Made by a program: the position numbers and the translations under genes
The notes under the pieces: generated by a model
What the model was told of the DNA's origin: nothing
The model's database searches: none
The model's input: only the letters and a program-made list of their open reading frames with translations
Origin: Desulfarculus sp.
GTDB taxonomy: Bacteria > Desulfobacterota > Desulfarculia > Desulfarculales > Desulfarculaceae
Reading direction: 5' to 3'
Assembly: GCA_003605055.1 (NCBI GenBank)
Contig: QZKP01000018.1
Span: 1 to 40,643 of the forward strand
Length of the DNA: 40,643 bases
Part shown: positions 35,654 to 40,643 of the stretch, piece by piece
Numbering within the stretch: the stretch's first letter is position 1
How the letters are laid out: each line of letters begins with the position of its first letter

Positions 35654-37486
35654 ATGCGCGGCGTCGAGGCCATCAAGCAGGCCCTGACCCACGCGCCCCT
35701 GAACCCCGGGGTGTATTTGATGAAGGACGCCCGGGGCCGGGTCCTCTACGTGGGCAAGGCCAAGCGCCTCAAGCCCCGGCTCACCTCCTACACCCGGCCC
35801 ATCTCCGGCCCCACCTGGTACAGCCACAAGGTGGCGGCCATGGTGGGCCAGGTGGCCGCGGTGGAGTACGTGATCACCTCCAGCGAGAAGGAGGCCCTGC
35901 TGCTGGAGAACACCCTGATCAAAGAGCACCGGCCGCGCTACAACGCCGACCTGCGCGACGACAAGTCCTATCCCTACTTCCGCCTCTCGCTGAACCACGA
36001 CTACCCCCGCTTCGCCCTGGTGCGCCGGCCCCGGCTGAACGATGGGGCCAAATACTTCGGGCCCTTTGACAGCGCCGGCGCGGCCCGCCAGACCATGCGC
36101 ATGCTGCAGCGCATCTTCCCCCTGCGGCGCTGCTCGGACCGCATGGTGGCCAGCCGCTCCCGCCCCTGCCTGGACTATGAGATGGGCCGCTGCCCGGCGC
36201 CCTGCGCGGGCAAGATCAGCCGTGAGGAGTACCGCAAGCTGGCCTCTGACCTGGAGGCCTTTTTCGCAGGCCAGGGCCAAGAGCTGGCCCGGCGCCTACA
36301 GGAGCGCATGGAGGCGGCCGCAACGGCCGAGCGCTTCGAGGAGGCGGCGGCGCTGCGCGACCGCTGGCAGGCGCTCACCCGCACCCTGGAGCGGCAGCAG
36401 GTGGACCAGGCCGTGGATAGGGACCTGGACGCGGCCGCCCTGCACCAGGCCGAGGACGGCCTGCGCCTGGCCCATCTGCGGGTGCGGGGCGGGCAGTTGG
36501 TGGCCAGCCGGGTACACGACCTGAGCCGGGCGGCCCTGGCGCCCGAGGAGGTGATGGCCCAAGCCCTGCTCATGCTCTACGACCAGGCCGCGCCGCCGCC
36601 CCTGATCCTGGTCAGCCACATGCCCAGCGACCCCTCCCTGGTGGCCGAGGTGCTGGGGGAGAGGGCCGGCCGCCGGGTGGAGCTGCGAAGGCCCCGACGG
36701 GGCGACAAGCGCGGCCTGCTGGAGCTGGCCCTGATCAATGCAGCCCAGCCCCGCGCGGCCGGGCCCCAGGGCGAGGCGGTCCTGGAGCGCCTGCAACAAA
36801 AGCTGGGCCTCGCGGGGCTGCCCGAGCGCATGGAGTGCCTGGACATCTCCCACCTGGGCGGACACCTGACTGTGGCCGGCCTGGTGGCCTTCAGCCAGGG
36901 CCGGCCGGACAAGGCCCGCTACCGCCGCTACAAGGTCCTAGAAGGCGAGGGCGGCGGCGATGACTACGCGGCCATGGCCCATGTGCTGGCCCGCCGCCTG
37001 GCCGGCAGCGACCCGGCGCCGGACCTGCTGCTCCTGGACGGGGGCAAGGGTCAGCTCAACCTGGCGCTGCGGGCCCTGGCTCAGGCGCCGGCCGGCCCGC
37101 GGCCGGCCCTGGCGGCCCTGGCCAAGGGACAGGCGTCCGGCGGGCCGGACCGGGTGTACCTGCCCGGCCGCAAGAACCCGGCCGGTCTCAAGCCCGGCGA
37201 CCCGGCCCTGCTGCTCTTGATGCGCCTGCGCGACGAGGCCCACCGCTTCGCGGTCAGCTACCACCGTCTGCTGCGCAAGAAGGCCCTGACCCGCTCCATC
37301 CTGGAGGAGGTGCCTGGCGTGGGGCCCAAGACCCGGGCCCGCCTGCTCAAGGCCTTCGGTTCCCTGGCCGCCCTGAAAAAGGCCAGCGTGGAGCAAATTC
37401 AGCAGAAAGTTGGCCTGGATGGGGCCACCGCCCAGCGGCTGCGCGGCTTCCTGGCCGCCCTTGACACCCCCAACCCACCCAAGTAG
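35654..37486 (+). CDS. uvrC: excinuclease ABC subunit C
   Basis: A 610-residue endonuclease. The GIY-YIG domain (PGVYLMKDARGRVLYVGKAKRLKPRL) is at residues about 17-95. A Cys-containing CLDYEMGRCPAPCAGKIS segment follows. The UVR motif (FEEAAALRDRWQAL) is near 230. The RNase-H-like 5' nuclease contains ECLDISHLGG and LLLDGGKGQLN, and tandem HhH motifs (VPGVGPKTRARLLKAFGS) end the protein. It makes the 3' and 5' incisions in nucleotide excision repair. ATG 35654 is chosen because it places the GIY-YIG domain at the usual distance from the start; a longer in-frame extension to 35534 has no ribosome binding site or homology. The ribosome binding site is weak (GGAAAAA). It is probably in one operon with tatBC. 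Confidence 0.96.
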   Translation: MRGVEAIKQALTHAPLNPGVYLMKDARGRVLYVGKAKRLKPRLTSYTRPISGPTWYSHKVAAMVGQVAAVEYVITSSEKEALLLENTLIKEHRPRYNADLRDDKSYPYFRLSLNHDYPRFALVRRPRLNDGAKYFGPFDSAGAARQTMRMLQRIFPLRRCSDRMVASRSRPCLDYEMGRCPAPCAGKISREEYRKLASDLEAFFAGQGQELARRLQERMEAAATAERFEEAAALRDRWQALTRTLERQQVDQAVDRDLDAAALHQAEDGLRLAHLRVRGGQLVASRVHDLSRAALAPEEVMAQALLMLYDQAAPPPLILVSHMPSDPSLVAEVLGERAGRRVELRRPRRGDKRGLLELALINAAQPRAAGPQGEAVLERLQQKLGLAGLPERMECLDISHLGGHLTVAGLVAFSQGRPDKARYRRYKVLEGEGGGDDYAAMAHVLARRLAGSDPAPDLLLLDGGKGQLNLALRALAQAPAGPRPALAALAKGQASGGPDRVYLPGRKNPAGLKPGDPALLLLMRLRDEAHRFAVSYHRLLRKKALTRSILEEVPGVGPKTRARLLKAFGSLAALKKASVEQIQQKVGLDGATAQRLRGFLAALDTPNPPK

Positions 37487-37514
37487 ACTTCGGCAGAATT
37501 CCCGGGAGGTCAAT

Positions 37515-37985
37515 ATGTTCGGCATTGGCATGCCGGAACTGCTTATTATTTTGGTGGTCGCCCTGGTGGTGGTGGGCCCCAAAAAATTGCCCGATTTGGC
37601 CAAAAGCCTGGGCAAGGGTCTGCAGCAGTTCCGCAAGGCCACCGACGAGATCAAGGAGGGCCTGGAGGAGCACGAAAGCTTCCAGGAGCTCAAGGGTCTG
37701 CAGCAGTCCTTCCGGGAGACTCTGGACGAGGTCAACCCCCGCAAGATGCTGGAGGATGCCAACCCGCTGGTGGAGCCCAAGGAGCCCAAGCTGGACCTGA
37801 GCGGCCGCCAGTCAGTGTTTGACGCCATTGAGGTGGAGAAGCAGGCGGCGAGTGAGCAGGCCTCCGTAGAAGTGGCCCAGCCCGCCGCGGAGCAGCCCCC
37901 GGCGGAGAAGACCTCGCCGCAGCCGACCAAAACCGCTGAAAAAGAAGCCCAGCCGCCGGCCGCCGCCGGCCCCAAAGAAGCCTAA
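37515..37985 (+). CDS. tatB: twin-arginine translocase subunit TatB (TatA/B family)
   Basis: A 156-residue protein with one N-terminal transmembrane helix (ELLIILVVALVVVG), the Glu in MPELL typical of TatB, the hinge GPKKLPDLAKSLGKG and a long amphipathic helix. The C-terminal half is rich in Ala, Pro, Glu and Gln and probably disordered. TatB pairs with TatC as the twin-arginine signal receptor for folded-protein export. ATG 37515 follows GGGAGG. The neighbouring tatC begins immediately after the stop. A TatA-specific paralogue is not visible in the window, so this protein could be a dual-function TatA/B. Confidence 0.88.
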   Translation: MFGIGMPELLIILVVALVVVGPKKLPDLAKSLGKGLQQFRKATDEIKEGLEEHESFQELKGLQQSFRETLDEVNPRKMLEDANPLVEPKEPKLDLSGRQSVFDAIEVEKQAASEQASVEVAQPAAEQPPAEKTSPQPTKTAEKEAQPPAAAGPKEA

Positions 37986-38813
37986 ATGTCCGCCGAGCAA
38001 CAGGCCCCCGCTCCCGAGCCGTCCGAGGAGCTCCAGGAGGATCACCAGGAGGAAGACGATTCCTCGCGTATGCCCTTCCTGTCCCACCTGGAGGAGCTGC
38101 GCACCCGCCTGGTGCGTTCGGCCATGGCCGTAGGCATTGCCTTCTTGGGCACCTACTTCTTCAAGGAAGAGCTGTATCAGGGGCTGGCCAAACCCCTCAA
38201 GGAGGTGCTGCCCCCGGGCGCCAAGCTGATCTACACCGCCCCGGCAGAGGCCTTTTTCACCTACATAAAAGTTGCCTTCCTGGCGGCCATCGTGGCGGCC
38301 TGCCCGGTTATCTTCTATCAACTGTGGAAGTTCATCGCCCCTGGCCTGTACAAGCACGAGCGCAAGGCGGTCTGGCCCTTTGTGATCCTGTCCTCGGCGC
38401 TGTTCATGGTGGGCTCGGTGTTCTGCTATCTCATGGTCTTTCCCTTCGCCTTCCAGTTCTTCATGAGCTTCGCCACCGACGACATCGTGCCTATGCTCAG
38501 CCTGAAGCAATACCTCTCCTTCAGCGCCACTTTGCTGTTCGCCTTTGGGGTGATCTTCGAGATGCCCTTGGTGCTGGTGTTTCTGGGCCGGTTGGGGGTG
38601 GTCAAATCCAGCACCCTCAAGAAGCACCGCAAGTACGCCATCCTGATCATGTTCATCGTGGGGGCCATTTTGACCCCGCCTGATGCTGTCACCCAGATCA
38701 TGATGGCCTTGCCCTTGTGCGCCCTCTATGAACTGTCCATATGGCTGGTGGTGCTCGCCGAAAAGAAAAAGGCGGAGCGCGAGGCGGCCGAGGAGGCCGA
38801 GGCGGCCGAGTAA
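37986..38813 (+). CDS. tatC: twin-arginine translocase subunit TatC
   Basis: A 275-residue, six-helix membrane protein. The family motif FLSHLEELRTRLVRSAMA is near residue 30, and LKQYLSFSATLLFAFGVIFEMPLVLVFLGRLGVV and ILTPPDAVTQIMMALPLCALYELS are in the later helices. TatC recognises twin-arginine signal peptides with TatB. An acidic, Gln-rich N-terminal extension of about 30 residues precedes the first motif, and a charged Glu/Ala tail ends the protein. The ATG is directly after the tatB TAA, so translation is coupled. Confidence 0.96.
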   Translation: MSAEQQAPAPEPSEELQEDHQEEDDSSRMPFLSHLEELRTRLVRSAMAVGIAFLGTYFFKEELYQGLAKPLKEVLPPGAKLIYTAPAEAFFTYIKVAFLAAIVAACPVIFYQLWKFIAPGLYKHERKAVWPFVILSSALFMVGSVFCYLMVFPFAFQFFMSFATDDIVPMLSLKQYLSFSATLLFAFGVIFEMPLVLVFLGRLGVVKSSTLKKHRKYAILIMFIVGAILTPPDAVTQIMMALPLCALYELSIWLVVLAEKKKAEREAAEEAEAAE

Positions 38814-38890
38814 CACCAGGCGGCCGCAGGGCCAGGGCCAACCCGCCCAGGTGATTACGCTCCTCCCGCCACTCATGCGGAGTTGCACTC

Positions 38891-39844
38891 ATGGACAAGG
38901 TACTGGTGACCCGCCGCATACCCCGGGCCGGTCCGGACCTGCTCAGGGGCTTGGCCGAGGTCATGGTCTCGCCCCACGACCGTGTCCTGACGCCTGCGGA
39001 GCTGCTGGCGATGAGCGCCGGCTGCCGGGGCCTGCTGACCCAGTTGGGGGACCGGATTGACCGCCGGTTCCTGGCCGCCCGCCCCGAGGTGAGGATGGTG
39101 GCCAATTACGCGGTGGGCTTTGACAACGTGGATCTGGACGCCGCCCGGGAGCTGGGGGTGATGGTCAGCAACACCCCTGAGGTGCTCACCGAGGCCACCG
39201 CGGACCTGACCCTGGCCCTGATGCTGGACATCATGCGCCGGGTCAGCGAGGGCGACCGTCTGCTGCGCTCCGGCGGTTACAAAGGCTGGGCCCCGGAGTT
39301 CATGCTGGGCACCTCTCTGCAGGACAAGATATTGGGCATTTACGGCCTGGGCCGGGTGGGCCTGGCCGTGGGCCAGCGGGCCCGCTGCTTCGGCATGCGG
39401 ATCATCTACCACACTCGCCGGCCCCACCCCCAGGCCCAGCAGGATCTGGGTGCGGAGCACGTGGACTTCCCGAGCCTGTTGGAGCGGTCGGACGTGATCT
39501 CGGTGAACGCGCCGCTGAACCGGGAGACCCAGGGCGCGTTCAACTATGATGCCTTCCGGCGCATGAAGCGCGGCGCCTACCTGGTCAACACCGGCCGCGG
39601 CCCCATTGTCAAGGAGGCGGACCTGGCGCGGGCCCTGGCCGAGGGACTGATCCGGGGCGCGGCCCTGGACGTGTTCGAAAACGAGCCCCAGGTGGAACCG
39701 GCCCTGCTTAAGCTGCCCAACGTGGTGCTCTGCCCGCACCTGGGCTCGGCCACCAGCGAGGTGCGCGAGCAGATGGCCCTGCGCGCCGCCGGCAACCTCG
39801 CCGCCTTTTTGCGGGGCCAGGAGCCGCCGGACCGGGTGGCTTAG
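38891..39844 (+). CDS. D-isomer-specific 2-hydroxyacid dehydrogenase (glyoxylate/hydroxypyruvate reductase-like)
   Basis: A 317-residue NAD(P)-dependent dehydrogenase. The catalytic domain has NYAVGFDNVDLDAARELGVMVSNTPEVLTEATADL. The Rossmann motif is GIYGLGRVGLAVG. The catalytic Arg is in VNTGRGPIV, the Glu in DVFENEP and the His in LCPHLGSATSEVR. The pattern is closest to glyoxylate reductase (GyaR/GhrB-like), but hydroxypyruvate or other 2-oxoacids are possible. The ATG follows GCGGAG. It is 77 bases after tatC and followed by a 335-base gap. Confidence 0.9.
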   Translation: MDKVLVTRRIPRAGPDLLRGLAEVMVSPHDRVLTPAELLAMSAGCRGLLTQLGDRIDRRFLAARPEVRMVANYAVGFDNVDLDAARELGVMVSNTPEVLTEATADLTLALMLDIMRRVSEGDRLLRSGGYKGWAPEFMLGTSLQDKILGIYGLGRVGLAVGQRARCFGMRIIYHTRRPHPQAQQDLGAEHVDFPSLLERSDVISVNAPLNRETQGAFNYDAFRRMKRGAYLVNTGRGPIVKEADLARALAEGLIRGAALDVFENEPQVEPALLKLPNVVLCPHLGSATSEVREQMALRAAGNLAAFLRGQEPPDRVA

Positions 39845-39911
39845 CCGGCCGCCCGCTGCCCCGGCGCCCTGGCGCGCGCCTGCCCGCGCCAAGGCCTGCT
39901 TTGGCGTCATC

Positions 39912-39928
39912 CCGGGCCAAAGGCCCGG
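39912..39928. terminator. possible terminator hairpin of the 2-hydroxyacid dehydrogenase gene
   Basis: CCGGGCC (39912-39918) and GGCCCGG (39922-39928) form a perfect seven-base stem around AAA, 68 bases after the stop. The following sequence is only weakly T-rich, so it may instead be a protein-binding palindrome. Confidence 0.35.
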
Positions 39929-40055
39929 CCGTCCTGGAAATTATTCCTTGACTACGCAGCCGGAACATGTGAAATCAAAAAGTCGCTTGGGGGGCTAAGA
40001 TTTTTTTATTCCGCGTGCAAGCGGCAAGGACATGGGTTATATTCGTACGATCATA

Positions 40056-40070
40056 TGGCAAAGTACTTGC
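40056..40070 (+). promoter_or_regulatory. sigma-54-like -24/-12 promoter for the vorDB operon
   Basis: TGGCA (40056-40060) and TTGC (40067-40070) have exactly ten bases between the GG and GC elements, as in RpoN promoters. The transcript would begin near 40082 and leave a leader of nearly 100 bases before the ATG at 40180. No enhancer-binding site was identified with confidence. Confidence 0.45.
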
Positions 40071-40179
40071 CGGGCCCGGCGGCCTTTTGGCAGCCGTCCG
40101 TTGTCCACGGGAAGATCCGACGTCCTTTTCCGTTAGACGCTCAGCGCTAGGCGCCGGAGGTTTTTTTCGGGGAGGTTAC

Positions 40180-40407
40180 ATGGCCAAGGGATACATCAAG
40201 ATTGACCGCGACCGCTGCAAGGGCTGTCATCTGTGCATAGATGTCTGTCCCCGCAAGGTGATCGAGGTGTCCAAAGAGCTGAACAAGACCGGCTACGCGC
40301 CGGCCCAATTCATCGAGAAACCAGAAGACGGGAAGGGCTGCACCGCCTGCACCATGTGCGCGGTGGTTTGCCCCGACCTGGCCATCGAGGTGTACCGTGC
40401 CAAGTGA
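40180..40407 (+). CDS. 2-oxoacid:ferredoxin oxidoreductase delta subunit (2x[4Fe-4S] ferredoxin-like)
   Basis: A 75-residue protein with two CxxCxxCxxxCP cluster-binding motifs: [12 protein letters not shown] and [12 protein letters not shown]. This is the ferredoxin-like subunit that passes electrons from the thiamine-diphosphate centre of a 2-oxoacid oxidoreductase to ferredoxin. ATG 40180 lies six bases after GGGGAGG; in-frame codons further upstream belong to the leader. It overlaps the alpha subunit by 11 bases. The operon order (delta, alpha, then presumably beta and gamma) is typical of Vor/Kor complexes. Confidence 0.93.
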   Translation: MAKGYIKIDRDRCKGCHLCIDVCPRKVIEVSKELNKTGYAPAQFIEKPEDGKGCTACTMCAVVCPDLAIEVYRAK

Positions 40408-40643
40408 GAAGAAGCTGATGCGCGGCTCCGACACTCTGGCCGAGGCCGCGGTGCGCGCGGGCTGCCGGTTTTTCTCCGGCTATCCCATCACGCCTCAGAA
40501 CGAGCTGCCAGAGTACCTGTCCTGGCGCCTGCCCCAGGCGGGCGGCACCTTCATCCAGGCCGAGAGCGAGCTGTCGGCCATAAACATGGTGCTGGGCGCC
40601 GCCGCCACCGGGGCGCGAGCGCTCACCTCCTCCTCCTCGCCGG
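40397..40643 (+). CDS. vorB: 2-oxoacid:ferredoxin oxidoreductase alpha subunit, VorB-like (partial, N-terminal end)
   Basis: The first 82 codons of a pyruvate/2-oxoacid oxidoreductase alpha subunit, cut by the window end. Visible are [17 protein letters not shown], the [16 protein letters not shown] motif, [23 protein letters not shown] and LTSSSSP. The SSSSP form favours the VorB (branched-chain 2-ketoacid, ketoisovalerate) group over KorA. GTG 40397 follows GAGG and overlaps the delta subunit; ATG 40418 is a less likely alternative. The complex oxidises 2-oxoacids from amino acids to acyl-CoA in the cytoplasm. Confidence 0.85.
   Translation, partial: MPSEKKLMRGSDTLAEAAVRAGCRFFSGYPITPQNELPEYLSWRLPQAGGTFIQAESELSAINMVLGAAATGARALTSSSSP

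Larger units (their letters stand above)
39845..40179 (+). other. 335-base intergenic region before the ferredoxin oxidoreductase operon
   Basis: This is the longest gene-free stretch in the window. It holds a short GC hairpin (39912-39928), a TTGACT (39948-39953) without a good -10 box, an AT-rich tract around 39965-40018 containing seven T residues, and the sigma-54-like element at 40056-40070. A GCCGGGCCCGGC palindrome (40069-40080) overlaps the end of that element. No small gene, tRNA or known riboswitch was recognised. Confidence 0.6.

Noticed and set aside
40069..40080. GCCGGGCCCGGC palindrome near the vorDB operon
   Set aside because: Short GC palindromes are frequent at this base composition, and there is no partner copy or T-run.

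Overview
The window is about 40 kb of dense, GC-rich bacterial chromosome with short gaps and strong purine-rich ribosome binding sites. The gene set combines 2-oxoacid:ferredoxin oxidoreductase pieces at both ends, a neelaredoxin-type superoxide reductase, thioredoxin-type arsenate reductase, a fused IspDF, and several Acs/Liv/MaoC acyl and amino-acid genes. This fits an anaerobic or microaerophilic Gram-negative bacterium of the Desulfobacterota (former Deltaproteobacteria) kind; that placement is inference. No tRNA, rRNA, CRISPR array, phage or insertion sequence was recognised, so this looks like core and metabolic chromosome rather than an island.

Layout. 1-140 is the tail of a 2-oxoacid oxidoreductase gamma subunit. 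306-2636 is an AsmA-like envelope protein. On the minus strand, 2650-7025 holds a sugar transferase, TrmO, an MFS exporter and an orphan glycogen branching enzyme. 7177-10215 (plus) holds a CDF metal exporter and an intact acetyl-CoA synthetase, convergent with MgtE. 11775-15245 is a 5-oxoprolinase locus: pxpA and a fused pxpBC (minus) diverge from a YcsI/DUF1445 D-glutamate-cyclase-family gene. That gene is followed on the same strand by a complete Liv-type ABC transporter (15313-20094) and a MaoC-like hydratase. Together these suggest import and conversion of a 5-oxoproline, D-glutamate or similar substrate to glutamate.

20733-26559 (minus) reads phoB-phoR-arsC, then an AcuC-like (HDAC-fold) deacetylase, then an AcsA-like protein. 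The last protein has lost the usual catalytic residues of acyl-CoA synthetases, including the A10 lysine that acetylation normally controls. An AcuC-type deacetylase coupled to an AcsA-like pseudoenzyme is the most unusual thing in the window.

26729-34913 (plus) contains a CLC channel/antiporter with CBS domains, ispDF, cysS, a flavodoxin-fold quinone reductase, uvrB and an exported alpha/beta hydrolase. A superoxide reductase (minus, with a clear intrinsic terminator) precedes uvrC, tatB, tatC and a 2-hydroxyacid dehydrogenase (plus). The window closes with the start of a vorDB-type ferredoxin oxidoreductase operon, preceded by a gap with a sigma-54-like -24/-12 element. Start codons were revised where a long open frame ran back into a neighbouring gene.
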